DNA of 53,777 bases from an uncultured bacterium (GTDB lineage: Bacteria; Krumholzibacteriota; Krumholzibacteriia; LZORAL124-64-63), in NCBI GenBank assembly GCA_937910695.1, contig CALEMW010000099.1, positions 1 to 53,777 on the forward strand. The letters are read 5' to 3'. Under the pieces are notes generated by a model. It did no database searches. It was not told the origin of the DNA and saw only the letters and a list, made by a program, of their open reading frames with translations. This document shows, piece by piece, positions 34,356 through 43,236 of the stretch. The first letter of the stretch is position 1, and each line of letters opens with the position of its first letter. A program made the position numbers and the translations under genes.

Positions 34356-35734
34356 CGGTCGCTCGACCCTCCTTCCTCTTCGATGTGAATCGCTGCACCG
34401 GCTGCCAGGCTTGCGAACTGGCCTGCGAGATCGCCAACGGCACCACCGCTGGCCTGGGTTGGCGGCGGGTCCGCACCTTCAATCCATTGCACGTCGCCGG
34501 CGTGGAGCTGGCCCATCTCTCGCTGGCCTGCAACCACTGCGATGCGGCGCCCTGTAAGGAGCAGTGCCCCTCAGGTGCTTACGGGCGCGACGCTGGCACG
34601 GGCGCAGTACTCATCGACGCCGACGCATGCGTGGGCTGCCGTTACTGTGCCTGGGTGTGCCCCTACGACGCTCCGACCTTCGATGAGTCTCGCGGCGTGA
34701 TGACCAAGTGCACGTTCTGCGTCGACCGGCAACACCTGGGGCGGGGTCCGGCCTGCACCGAGAGCTGCCCGACCGGGGCCCTGTCCTGGGCCGTGATCGA
34801 ACCGGCGGCCTGGACGCCGCATCCCTCGGTGCCGGGATTCGCCGATGCCGGCGCCCGCCCGGCCGTGGTGATCACAGATCTGCACGATCGGCGTCGTGTT
34901 CCGGAATGCACGCACCCGCCGGCCATGCCGCCCTGGCGTACGCTGTGGAGCCGTCTCACGCCGCACATCGGCGTGGTCCACGAATGGCCGCTGGTCCTGT
35001 TCACCTGGCTGCTCGCCTTGCTCGTTGGCTGGACCGTCGCCGGAGTGTGCGGCGGTATGAGACCGCCATGGTGGCTGATCACCGGCGCCGGCGGTGGGGG
35101 TCTGCTGCTCAGTGCGGCTCATCTGGGGCGACGGGAGCGAGCGTGGCGGGCGATCATTCATATCGGCAGCTCCCGGCTCAGTCGTGAAATTGTCCTGGCT
35201 GGGGCCTTCATGATGACCGCTGCGATATGGGTCTGGCGGGCGTCGGCGTCGTCTTTGACAGGAACAGTCGTCGGCGTACTCGGATTCGTGCTGCTGTGGA
35301 CCGTGGACGCCGTCTATCGCCCGGGCCGCATCCGCGGCGTGCGGCTGCAGCACAGCGCGGCCGTGCTCGAGACCGGTCTGTTCTTCGGGGCGCTGTTCGC
35401 CCTCCACTGGCCGTTGCTTTGGCTTATCGCGGCCGGTAAGATCGGGCTGTATCTTGACCGCAAGCGTCGCCGCACATCCCTCGGGCTGTCGACGCGCCCG
35501 GCGGCGACCATGCTGCGCTGCGGTCTGCTGGGCGGCGGCTTGGGAGTGTTGGCGGTGCAGGGTGCCGGAGTCTTCAGCTACGCGGCGGCAGTGCTGATGG
35601 CGGCCGAGCTGATCGACCGAGCCGAGTTCTACGACGAGATCGAGATTCCCACACCGGATACCCTCATGCTCCTCGAGATGGAGCGTCGTTGCTCATCACC
35701 GTCTGCTGCAGGAGATACCTTTGCGTCGTCATGA
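34352..35734 (+). CDS. Fused DmsB-like ferredoxin and DmsC-like membrane anchor
   Basis: A 460-residue protein joining two subunits that are normally separate. Residues 1-190 hold four [4Fe-4S] clusters as in DmsB: CTGCQACELAC, CNHCDAAPCKEQC, CVGCRYCAWVC and CTFCVDRQHLGRGPACTESC, with linking CP motifs. Residues about 230-450 contain about eight hydrophobic helices of the DmsC type (HEWPLVLFTWLLALLVGW, GALFALHWPLLWLIA). It should carry electrons between the quinone pool and the upstream molybdoenzyme. GTG 34352 follows GGAGG and overlaps the upstream stop by four bases, giving stoichiometric coupling. It overlaps the FMN-binding gene by 14 bases. Confidence 0.88.
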   Translation: MTVARPSFLFDVNRCTGCQACELACEIANGTTAGLGWRRVRTFNPLHVAGVELAHLSLACNHCDAAPCKEQCPSGAYGRDAGTGAVLIDADACVGCRYCAWVCPYDAPTFDESRGVMTKCTFCVDRQHLGRGPACTESCPTGALSWAVIEPAAWTPHPSVPGFADAGARPAVVITDLHDRRRVPECTHPPAMPPWRTLWSRLTPHIGVVHEWPLVLFTWLLALLVGWTVAGVCGGMRPPWWLITGAGGGGLLLSAAHLGRRERAWRAIIHIGSSRLSREIVLAGAFMMTAAIWVWRASASSLTGTVVGVLGFVLLWTVDAVYRPGRIRGVRLQHSAAVLETGLFFGALFALHWPLLWLIAAGKIGLYLDRKRRRTSLGLSTRPAATMLRCGLLGGGLGVLAVQGAGVFSYAAAVLMAAELIDRAEFYDEIEIPTPDTLMLLEMERRCSSPSAAGDTFASS

Positions 35735-36179
35735 ACTGTCTTCAACCGATGCTGCGGTTTTCGACGAGGTCGCCCTCGGTGCCGAGATCGGGGAAGTGGG
35801 TTTGATCACCACCGACGGTTCGCCCCCGCGCTATGCCTGCCCTGCGACCCATTTCTACAAGTCGGTGGAGATCCGCGGTCGCTGCGATCTGGTGGACGAT
35901 CTCGCTGAAAAGGCGGAAGCCCTGCAGGCCCTGATGGAAAAGTACCAGCCTGAAGGCGGCCACGATCCCATCCGTGCTTCCGATCCGGTCTACGCCAAGG
36001 CCCTGGCCGGCGTGGCCGTGTTCCGCGTGTCGGGTGCCTGGACAGCCAAGGTCAAATTCGGCCAGAACGAAACGGCCCAGAAGCGACGCATCATGATCGA
36101 TAAGTTGCGGGAGAGGGCTGAGTTGAGGGATCTGGAAACCGCAGATGAGATCGAGCTCACTCTGGAGGCGACGCTGTGA
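35721..36179 (+). CDS. Pyridoxamine-phosphate-oxidase-like FMN-binding protein
   Basis: A 152-residue split-beta-barrel flavin-binding protein of the NimA/PNPOx-like family. The family segment ATHFYKSVEIRGRCDLVDD (central strand and FMN-contacting region) is followed by EKAEALQALMEKYQPEGGHDP, typical of this group. The TTG start (35721) is suggested by GGAG nine bases before it and by overlap with the preceding gene. An N-terminal portion is short relative to nitroimidazole-reductase relatives, so FMN or F420 binding is not certain. It is in an operon with the molybdoenzyme genes, which suggests a redox or cofactor role there. Confidence 0.7.
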   Translation: MRRHELSSTDAAVFDEVALGAEIGEVGLITTDGSPPRYACPATHFYKSVEIRGRCDLVDDLAEKAEALQALMEKYQPEGGHDPIRASDPVYAKALAGVAVFRVSGAWTAKVKFGQNETAQKRRIMIDKLRERAELRDLETADEIELTLEATL

Positions 36180-36898
36180 AACGCATGACTTTCGATCTGC
36201 ATGCTGACCTTATCCTGGCGGACAAGTATCGCGTGATCTCACGCCTCGGTGCGGGTTGGGAGGGGGAGGTCTATCTCGTACGCGAAACGTCCACGGGCAT
36301 CGAGCGTTCGGCCAAGATCTTCTTCCCGAATCGAAATCCGCGCAACAGGTCGGTGCGCTTCTACGCCAAGAAACTGCACAAGCTGCGCCACTGCCCGATC
36401 CTGATCCAGTATCACAACCAGGAGCGGATCGAGCTCGAGGGTGAACGGATGACGATCCTGGTCTCCGAGTTCGTCGAAGGAGAGTTGCTCAGCGCCTTTG
36501 TGCGACGCCAGCCGGGAGGCCGCCTGCAGCCGTTTGAGGCCATGCATCTGCTTCACGCCCTGGTCGACGGGATCGAAGTCATTCACGACCAAGGTGAGTA
36601 CCACGGTGATCTGCATTCGGACAACGTGCTGGTCCAGAGGCGCGGCTTGGGCTTCGACGTGAAGCTCGTGGACATGTTCCAGTGGGGCAAACCCAGTGCG
36701 GCGAATATCCAAGAGGATGTCGTCAATCTTGTGCACATGTTCCATGAGATGGTTGGTGGCCCGATGCGGTACGCCAAACAGCCGGACGAAGTGAAGGAGA
36801 TCTGCCGGGGGTTGAAAAGGGGTCTGATCCTCAGTCGTTTCCGCACTGCGGGTCATCTCCGTCAGCACCTCGAAACAATGGAATGGACGACACGCTGA
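36176..36898 (+). CDS. Small protein-kinase-like protein
   Basis: A 240-residue protein with a shortened kinase fold. Glycine loop SRLGAGWEGEVYLV, Lys in SAKIFFP, hinge ILVSEFVEGE, catalytic loop EYHGDLHSDNVLV (HGD in place of HRD, with Asp and Asn retained), and DMF in place of DFG (KLVDMFQWG). The C-lobe after this is very short (about 60 residues). It resembles the bacterial small kinases of the APH/ABC1/Ser-Thr kinase fold. Activity is uncertain because of the altered motifs. GTG 36176 follows GGAGG at 7 bases and overlaps the upstream stop, so it is co-translated with the FMN-binding gene. A terminator hairpin follows. Confidence 0.75.
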   Translation: MKRMTFDLHADLILADKYRVISRLGAGWEGEVYLVRETSTGIERSAKIFFPNRNPRNRSVRFYAKKLHKLRHCPILIQYHNQERIELEGERMTILVSEFVEGELLSAFVRRQPGGRLQPFEAMHLLHALVDGIEVIHDQGEYHGDLHSDNVLVQRRGLGFDVKLVDMFQWGKPSAANIQEDVVNLVHMFHEMVGGPMRYAKQPDEVKEICRGLKRGLILSRFRTAGHLRQHLETMEWTTR

Positions 36899-36911
36899 AG
36901 GATGGGAGGAC

Positions 36912-36937
36912 GAAGGGCTCCCGTCAGGGAGCCCTTC
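36912..36937. terminator. Bidirectional hairpin terminator
   Basis: GAAGGGCTCCC (36912-36922) pairs perfectly over 11 bp with GGGAGCCCTTC (36927-36937) around GTCA. It lies between the convergent kinase-like gene (ending 36898) and the prolyl oligopeptidase gene (ending 36961) and probably serves both. Confidence 0.8.
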
Positions 36938-36960
36938 GTGGTCTCAACGAACACACCGGG

Positions 36961-39093
36961 TCATTTCATTCCCAGATGCTTCCACAGGAACGCCCACTCG
37001 TCCGCCACTTCCTCGATGATCTTCGAGGTCGGCTTGCCGCCGCCGTGACCGGCCTTGGTTTCGATGCGGACCAGCACGGGGTTCTTGCCGCCCTGGGCTT
37101 CCTGGATACGGGCCGCGTACTTGAAGCTGTGACCCGGTACCACGCGGTCGTCGTGGTCGGCGGTGGTGATCAGCACCGCGGGGTACTCGGTGCCGTCGGT
37201 CAGGTTGTGGTAGGGCGAGTACGAGTACAGCGTGGGGAACATGTCCGGATCCTCGCTGCTGCCGTAGTCGCTGACCCAGGCCCAGCCGATGGTGAACAGG
37301 TGGAAGCGCAGCATGTCCATCACGCCGACGGCCGGCATGGCGGCGGCCCAGAGGTCGGGCCGCTGGTTCACCACGGCGCCCACCAGGGTGCCGCCGTTGC
37401 TGCCGCCCTGACAGGCCAGCCTGGCCTTGCTGGTGTAGCCCTCGGCGATCAGGTATTCGCCGCCGGCGATGAAGTCGTCGAAGACGTTCTGCTTGTTCTT
37501 GAGCATGCCGCCCTGGTGCCAATCCTCGCCGTACTCGCCGCCGCCGCGCAGATTCGCCAGGGCGAATACGCCGCCCATCTCCACCCAGGCCAGGCGCGAT
37601 ATCGAGAAGTACGGGGTGAGGGACACGTTGAAGCCGCCGTAGCCGTAGAGCAGCGTGGGGTTGGTGCCGTCCAGAGCGATGCCCTTCTTGTGGACGATGA
37701 ACATGGGGATCAACGTGCCGTCCTTGGACGGATAGAACACCTGGTCGGTGACATAGCCGCTCAGGTCGATGTCGATTTCCGGCTCGCGGAAGACGCTGCT
37801 CACGCCCGTCTTGAAGTCGTACTTGAAGATCGTCGGCGGGTAGAGGAACGACGTGAACGTATAGAACGTCTCGGTGTCGGTGCGCTCGCCGCCGACGCCT
37901 CCGACCGAGCCGATGCCCGGCAGGGCCAGCTCGCCGATCCTGTTGCCGTGGATGTCGAAGCGGTAGACGACGTCGTGGGCGTCCTTCATGTACGAGCCCA
38001 CGAACTCGTCGCCGTTGATCATGCCCATGCCCTGGAGCGTGATGTCCGATTCGGGCACGAGGGTCTTCCAGTTCGACTTGGCGGGAGCCGCGGTGTCGAT
38101 GGCGATGAGCTTCTTGCGCGGGGCGTCGAGGTCGGTGGTCATGTAGAACACGCCGCCGTCGTGGCCCACGAAGGAGTAGTCGGCTTCGAACTCGTTGATC
38201 AGTTCGACGACCGGCGCCTTCGGATCGCGTAGGCTCTTGTAGAAGAACAGGTTCATGGGCGAGGTGCCCTTCCAGACCGAGATCAGCAGATAATCGCCGC
38301 TCTCGGTCACGCCGCCGCCGAAGCCCCATTCCTTCTCGTCGGAGCGCTCGTATACAAGCACGTCGTCGCTCTGGGGCGTGCCGACCTTGTGGTAGCAGAG
38401 CTTCTGGAAATAGTTGGCGTCTTCGAGCTCGGATCCCTCGACCGGCGTGTCGTAGCGGCTGTAGTAGAAGCCTTCACCCTTCTCGTCCCAGCTTGCTCCG
38501 GAGAACTTGCTCCACTCCACCTTGTCGCCCAGATCTTCTCCGGTGTCGATATTGCGGACGTACCAGGTGCGCCAGTCGGAGCCGCTGATGTTGGTGGCCC
38601 AGGCCATGCGCTTGCCGTCGTCGCTGATGCTCATGCCGCCCAGGGCGATGGTGCCGTCTTCACTCAAGGTGTTGGGGTCGAACAGGACGCGGGGTTCGGC
38701 GTCGAGACTCTCCTGCACGTAGATCACCGACTGGTTCTGCAGACCGTCGTTCTTGGAGAAGAAGTAGCGGCCGCCGCGTTCGAAGGGGGCGCCGTACTTG
38801 GGGTAGTCCCACAGTTCGGTCAGGCGTTTCTCGATTCTGTCGCGTGCGGGGAGCGAGGCTAGATACGGGTAGGTAATCTCGTTTTGGGCTGCGACCCAGG
38901 CGCAGGTGTCGTCGCTGTCCGGATCCTCGAGCCAGCGATAGGGGTCGGCCACCTGTGTGCCGTGGTAGTCGTCGACTACGTCGCCCTTGTGCGCTACGGG
39001 GTATTCGAAGTTCATGGTCTCCTGGTTCTGAGACCCGTTGCAGCCGACCAGCAAGGCAGCTGTGACGAGCAAGAGGGTGATGGTCTTGGTCAT
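36961..39093 (-). CDS. Prolyl oligopeptidase family (S9A) lipoprotein
   Basis: A 710-residue serine peptidase cleaving short peptides after Pro. The lipoprotein signal has lipobox LLVGC at about residue 18, so it is anchored in the periplasm or outer membrane. A seven-bladed propeller follows (entry motif DPYRWLEDPDSDDTCAWV at about residues 50-68), then the alpha/beta-hydrolase: nucleophile GGSNGGTLVG, acid Asp in TADHDDRVVPGHSF, and His in KAGHGGGKP. RBS GAGG lies upstream of ATG 39093. It faces the kinase-like gene across a shared terminator. Confidence 0.93.
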   Translation of the reverse strand: MTKTITLLLVTAALLVGCNGSQNQETMNFEYPVAHKGDVVDDYHGTQVADPYRWLEDPDSDDTCAWVAAQNEITYPYLASLPARDRIEKRLTELWDYPKYGAPFERGGRYFFSKNDGLQNQSVIYVQESLDAEPRVLFDPNTLSEDGTIALGGMSISDDGKRMAWATNISGSDWRTWYVRNIDTGEDLGDKVEWSKFSGASWDEKGEGFYYSRYDTPVEGSELEDANYFQKLCYHKVGTPQSDDVLVYERSDEKEWGFGGGVTESGDYLLISVWKGTSPMNLFFYKSLRDPKAPVVELINEFEADYSFVGHDGGVFYMTTDLDAPRKKLIAIDTAAPAKSNWKTLVPESDITLQGMGMINGDEFVGSYMKDAHDVVYRFDIHGNRIGELALPGIGSVGGVGGERTDTETFYTFTSFLYPPTIFKYDFKTGVSSVFREPEIDIDLSGYVTDQVFYPSKDGTLIPMFIVHKKGIALDGTNPTLLYGYGGFNVSLTPYFSISRLAWVEMGGVFALANLRGGGEYGEDWHQGGMLKNKQNVFDDFIAGGEYLIAEGYTSKARLACQGGSNGGTLVGAVVNQRPDLWAAAMPAVGVMDMLRFHLFTIGWAWVSDYGSSEDPDMFPTLYSYSPYHNLTDGTEYPAVLITTADHDDRVVPGHSFKYAARIQEAQGGKNPVLVRIETKAGHGGGKPTSKIIEEVADEWAFLWKHLGMK

Positions 39094-39232
39094 GGGTTTC
39101 CGACCTCGCAGTTGGGAATCAGGGGAACGTCGGCCGCGGGTAGGGGGGGGCGCGGGACGCTGAGATCAATGACGCCGCGTATCATATCGCGTCGACGGCA
39201 GGATGTCACGGCAGGAGTGTGTGGGTAGGGGA

Positions 39233-39262
39233 GGCCGGCGCAAACCCCCGAAAACGCCGGCC
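39233..39262 (-). terminator. Hairpin downstream of the ECF sigma gene
   Basis: GGCCGGCG (39233-39240) pairs with CGCCGGCC (39255-39262) across a 14-base loop, about 80 bases after the sigma-factor stop on the minus strand. No clear T-run is seen, so the terminator role is moderate. Confidence 0.5.
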
Positions 39263-39340
39263 GCCCCTGATGGAGGTACCAGGAGACGCGTGGTATTCAG
39301 GGAGTCGGGATCATTGTTTTCGGGAAGAAGGTGGGATTCT

Positions 39341-39907
39341 TCAGCTGGCCCTATCCAACTCTTTCCGTAGCCACGATTTAGCCGCTCTCCAGGAGCGTTT
39401 GACCGTGACCGGAGAACAGCCCAGGGCGCTGGCCGTCTCTTCCACCGACAGGCCGGCGAAGTAGCGGCACTCCACGATGCGGGCCGCACGATCGTCGATC
39501 TCGGCAAGCCTATGGAGGGTCAGGTCGATGAGGATCACCTCTTCGGCCTTGTCCTCGGACAAGGCGTCGATGTTTTCGTCGAACTGGACGTGCTGGCCGT
39601 CGCCGCCTCGTTTGATGCGTTTGCGTTTGCGTGCACGGTCCACGACGATGCGGCGCATAGCCATGGCCGCCACGGCCATGAAATGGCCGCGTCCCTGCCA
39701 CGACACGCGGGTCTGATCGACGAGCTTGAGATAGGCCTCATGGACCAGGTCGACGGTGGCCAAGGTCGGCTGGCGGGCTTCGTTGCTGAGCACCCTGCGG
39801 GCCAAGGCGCGCAGTTCGTCGTAAACGAGGGGCAGCAGTTCGTCCACGGCGCTGATGTCGCCTTGTTCTCCGAGGTGGAGCAGGCGGGTGACTTCGGCGC
39901 GGCTCAC
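39341..39907 (-). CDS. ECF-type RNA polymerase sigma factor (TIGR02999-like)
   Basis: A 188-residue sigma factor. Region 2: AVDELLPLVYDELRALARRVL and TVDLVHEAYLKLVDQ; linker; region 4: ARIVECRYFAGLSVEETASAL followed by the helix-turn-helix GCSPVTVKRSWRAAKSWLR. The spacing and the LVHEAYLKL motif match the ECF subgroup often paired with Ser/Thr kinases in Planctomycetes, Acidobacteria and related lineages. The GTG start (39907) overlaps the stop of the upstream kinase gene in GTGA. No anti-sigma factor gene lies nearby; the kinase is the likely partner. Confidence 0.92.
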   Translation of the reverse strand: MSRAEVTRLLHLGEQGDISAVDELLPLVYDELRALARRVLSNEARQPTLATVDLVHEAYLKLVDQTRVSWQGRGHFMAVAAMAMRRIVVDRARKRKRIKRGGDGQHVQFDENIDALSEDKAEEVILIDLTLHRLAEIDDRAARIVECRYFAGLSVEETASALGCSPVTVKRSWRAAKSWLRKELDRAS

Positions 39908-42249
39908 GAGGCACCCTCTTCCGTTGCGGCGAGAGCCCGGCTCAACAGATCCCGAGCCTGGGCGACGTCCTCAGCAGAGGGCTGGTCCTGGGCTTCGTAG
40001 ATCGCCAGGGCTTCGCGGAGGGGGTCGATGGCATCTGCGGCGCGGTCGGCGAGCAGGAGCAGCCGTCCCAGCTCCAGGGCGTCGCCGCCGATATAGAGGT
40101 GACCGGCCGGCAGAGATGTGCGGTCGATGTCCAGGGCGCGGGTCATCGACGTGATCGCCCGGGGCAGATCCCCCAGCTGTTCTGCCGTCAGGGCGCGGTT
40201 GTAGTGTCCTGCGGAGATCCGGGGATGATCGACGCCGAGCGCGCGCTCCCAGATGTCGATGGCTGCGGCGAAGAGCGTATCGGCTTCCGCGTAGCGATCC
40301 GTATCGCGCAGCAGACGGGCGAGGTTGTTGATGGTGTTGGCCACGTAGGGGTGATCGGGCCCGAAGGCGCGCCGCCGGATCGCCAAGGCCTCGCGGTACA
40401 TGGGCTCGGCCGCGGCGAAGTCGCCGTCGAAGTAGAACGTCACGGCCAGGTTGTTGAGGCTCTGGGCCACGTCGGGATGGTCGTCGCCCAGAAGCGTGCG
40501 GCGCATGGCCAGGGCTTCGGTGTCGAGTCCCACGATCTGTTCGGCATCGCCAGTGCCGTCGAGAACCCAGGACATGTTGTTGAGGCTTTCGGCCAGTAGC
40601 AGGTGCGGCGACGGGTAGAGGCGACGACGCATCGCGAGGGACTCGCGGAAGTATCCGACGGCCTCGTCCGTCTCGCCGATCTTTTGGTGGATGGTGCCGA
40701 GGTAGTCCAGGCTGGTGGCGATGTCCGGATGATCGCCGGCGTACAATACTCGCCGCAACTCAAGGCCCAGGCTCGTGAGGCGATGGGCCCGTTCGTACTG
40801 CCCCATATTCCCGGAGAGGTGTCCCAGGAGATGGGCCATGGTGGCGCGGAGTTCGGGCTGATCGTCGAGCTCTTCGAGCATGTGGTCGCCGCTGAGCTGG
40901 AGGAAGTCACGGACCATCATCGTGTCGCCGCTGGCTTCGTGCTCTCCGTAGGGGTTGGAAATGTCGAACATGTCTACGAGTAGGCCTGTGATCTCCTCAG
41001 CCCGGTCCCGCTCCGTGGCGATCTCCTGAGACTGGTGACTGATGAGGTGAGCCTGCCGGCCCATGGCGACGGCGAAGGCAAGGGTCATGATGAACACGCC
41101 GGCCAGGACGGCTACCCCGACCCTGTTGCGGCGGAGGAACTTGCTCGTCCTGTAGCCCATGCTGTCGCGCCGAGCGGCGATGGGATGCCCGCCGGCATGA
41201 CGCTCGAGATCGTGGGCGAGGGCCTCGGCTGATCGATAGCGCCGGGCGACGTCGGTGTGCATGGCGGTCTGCACGATGACGTCGAGGTCGCCGCGCAGGC
41301 GGGAGGCCCAGGGAACGTCGGAGTCGCTGGGCCGCGGCGGTGTGAGGGCCTCGACGGCGGCGTACAGCTCGTGGGATGTGATGCTAGTCAGATCGTAGGG
41401 GCGTCGATCGGTCAGCAGGACGTGGAGCAGGACGCCGAGGGAGTAGATGTCCGCTGCGGTTGTCAGGGGCTCACCGCGGATCTGTTCCGGGCTTGCGAAG
41501 TCCGGCGTCATGGGCCGCGGTCCTTCGACGGTCGCCGGCAGGTCCGTACCTCCGGATTCGTCGAGGAGCTTGGCGATGCCGAAGTCCAACAGTTTGACGG
41601 TGCCGTCGGCGGTCACCAGGACGTTGCCGGGCTTCAGGTCGCGGTGCACGACAAGGTTCTGGTGAGCGTGCTGCACGGCGGAACAGACATCGCGCATCAG
41701 TTCGAGTCGACGCGGCAGAGGGATGTTGTTATCGATGCAATAGCTGTCGATGGGGGCGCCGTCCACCAGCTCCATGGCAAAAAAGGGCGAACCGTCGTCG
41801 GTCAGGCCCCCGTCGAAGAGGTGGGCGACGTTGGGATGGGCCAGAGAGGCGAGGATCTGACGCTCAGCCCGGAAGCGCTTGACGACACGCCGGGTATCCA
41901 TCCCCTTCTTGATGACCTTCAGCGCCACGCGGCGCTGAAAATGATCGTCGTCGCGTTCGGCTTCATAGACCATTCCCATGCCGCCTTCGCCGAGCAGGCG
42001 GATGATCCGGTAGGGTCCCACCGAGGCGCCGACAGGCAGTTCCAGACCATCGAGACCGGCAAGTTCAGCCACTGAATCTTCGAGAAAACCGGGGTCGGCA
42101 TCATCGGCGGCGAGCATGGCAGCGACTTCATCGCGGAGGACATCGTCGTCGGGACACAGGCGCGCCAAGGCATCCGCCCTTTGGGTGGGCGTCAACTCGA
42201 CGATCTCGTCGAAAAGGGCCTGGAGGCGCTCCCAGCGTCCTGAATCCAT
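39904..42249 (-). CDS. Ser/Thr protein kinase with transmembrane segment and TPR repeats
   Basis: A 781-residue PknB-type kinase with an N-terminal cytoplasmic kinase: glycine loop LLGEGGMGMVYEAER, Lys in VALKVIKKG, HRDLKPGNVLV, DFGIAKLLDES, DFASPEQIRGE. A membrane helix (VGVAVLAGVFIMTLAFAVAM) follows at about residue 385, and then a large periplasmic part of TPR/FlgA-like repeats rich in AEPMYREALAIRRRAFG and MTRALDI patterns. It probably senses a periplasmic state and phosphorylates partners, perhaps the downstream ECF sigma factor. ATG 42249 (AGGAG five bases upstream) is chosen over ATG 42315. It diverges from rluA-like gene. Confidence 0.92.
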   Translation of the reverse strand: MDSGRWERLQALFDEIVELTPTQRADALARLCPDDDVLRDEVAAMLAADDADPGFLEDSVAELAGLDGLELPVGASVGPYRIIRLLGEGGMGMVYEAERDDDHFQRRVALKVIKKGMDTRRVVKRFRAERQILASLAHPNVAHLFDGGLTDDGSPFFAMELVDGAPIDSYCIDNNIPLPRRLELMRDVCSAVQHAHQNLVVHRDLKPGNVLVTADGTVKLLDFGIAKLLDESGGTDLPATVEGPRPMTPDFASPEQIRGEPLTTAADIYSLGVLLHVLLTDRRPYDLTSITSHELYAAVEALTPPRPSDSDVPWASRLRGDLDVIVQTAMHTDVARRYRSAEALAHDLERHAGGHPIAARRDSMGYRTSKFLRRNRVGVAVLAGVFIMTLAFAVAMGRQAHLISHQSQEIATERDRAEEITGLLVDMFDISNPYGEHEASGDTMMVRDFLQLSGDHMLEELDDQPELRATMAHLLGHLSGNMGQYERAHRLTSLGLELRRVLYAGDHPDIATSLDYLGTIHQKIGETDEAVGYFRESLAMRRRLYPSPHLLLAESLNNMSWVLDGTGDAEQIVGLDTEALAMRRTLLGDDHPDVAQSLNNLAVTFYFDGDFAAAEPMYREALAIRRRAFGPDHPYVANTINNLARLLRDTDRYAEADTLFAAAIDIWERALGVDHPRISAGHYNRALTAEQLGDLPRAITSMTRALDIDRTSLPAGHLYIGGDALELGRLLLLADRAADAIDPLREALAIYEAQDQPSAEDVAQARDLLSRALAATEEGAS

Positions 42250-42386
42250 GGAACTCCTGGAATGAAATGGTGCAGATTTCGGCGCATCATATTCGATATC
42301 GGCAAGGATGGGCATTCCTGAACACAGTAGCGTGCAATCGATCCTTCATTTCAATTCGGCCGAATCGGTACTATCTTGCTCCTACT

Positions 42387-43073
42387 ATGGCCAATCAACG
42401 CATTAAGATCCTCCACGAGGACAACCACCTGTTGGTGGTCGCAAAGCCCTCCGGGCTGCTTTCTCAGGGCGACGACACGAACCACGTGTCGCTCCTTGAG
42501 CTTGTCAAAGAGCACATTCGCGAGAAATACAATAAACCCGGAAATGTTTTCCTGGGTCTGGTGCACAGACTGGACCGACCGGTTTCCGGAGTGATGGTTC
42601 TAGCTCGGACCTCGAAGGCGGCCGGTCGACTTTCGGCTCAGTTCCGAGACAATACGGTACGCAAGACCTACCTCGCCGTCGTGAAGGGCTGTCCTTACGA
42701 ACAGTCCGGCGAGCTGGTCCACTTCATGGGCCAGCGCGGGGATCGCGACCGCAAGACCCCGATCGAGGACTATCAGTTCGAGGGGGCCAAGGAAGCCCGC
42801 CTCGAATGGGAAGTCGTGAGCGCCGGCACGGATAAGAGCGTGTTGAGGGTGCGGCCCATCACGGGTCGGAGGCACCAGATCCGTGCTCAGCTCGCCCAGA
42901 TCGGACTGCCCATTCTGGGGGATCAGAAGTACGGCGACGTGGAGCCTCTGGCCAACCGCAGCATCGCCCTGCATGCGTGGCGTCTGGAGCTGGACCATCC
43001 GGTAGGCGGAGCTCGTATGGAGTTTTCGACGCCCCCGCCCCGTCATGACCCCTGGCCTCAGGGCCTGGGCTAG
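42387..43073 (+). CDS. RluA-family RNA pseudouridine synthase
   Basis: A 228-residue enzyme converting uridine to pseudouridine in rRNA or tRNA. Catalytic motif LVHRLDRPVSGVMVLARTSKAA with the active Asp, the start ILHEDNHLLVVAKPSGLLSQ, ending segment RPITGRRHQIRAQL and LGDQKYGD. It lacks an S4 domain and is of the short RluA class. Start is ATG 42387 (MANQRIK); no strong RBS was found, and an in-frame upstream ATG at 42267 overlaps the divergent kinase promoter. The 137-base gap to the kinase start holds both promoters. Confidence 0.9.
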   Translation: MANQRIKILHEDNHLLVVAKPSGLLSQGDDTNHVSLLELVKEHIREKYNKPGNVFLGLVHRLDRPVSGVMVLARTSKAAGRLSAQFRDNTVRKTYLAVVKGCPYEQSGELVHFMGQRGDRDRKTPIEDYQFEGAKEARLEWEVVSAGTDKSVLRVRPITGRRHQIRAQLAQIGLPILGDQKYGDVEPLANRSIALHAWRLELDHPVGGARMEFSTPPPRHDPWPQGLG

Positions 43074-43218
43074 TCATCGAGCGACCGGCAGACCCATCGT
43101 GATCGACTACCAGCCCGGCTTCGTGGAGGCTGATTGCTTCACGATCGTGCTGGACTACGTGTCCTCGGGAAGCTACAAGTCGACGGACTTCGAAGCGTAC
43201 GTGGCGTCCAAGAGCTAG
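43045..43218 (+). CDS. Possible small ORF or gene remnant
   Basis: A 57-codon frame starting at ATG 43045 inside the end of the preceding gene (or GTG 43099, 39 codons). The later part, IVIDYQPGFVEADCFTIVLD and SYKSTDFEAYVASKS, has an amino-acid composition like real protein. Nothing in it matches a family I recognise, no RBS is clear, and it may be the eroded C-terminus of a lost gene. Confidence 0.3.
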   Translation: MTPGLRAWASHRATGRPIVIDYQPGFVEADCFTIVLDYVSSGSYKSTDFEAYVASKS

Positions 43219-43236
43219 CAGCCCGCAGGAGGTGAG

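Noticed and set aside
36899-36960. Short gap considered as a possible promoter for the prolyl oligopeptidase gene
   Set aside because: It is the 3' end of that gene; the hairpin with matching arms on both sides is a bidirectional terminator.
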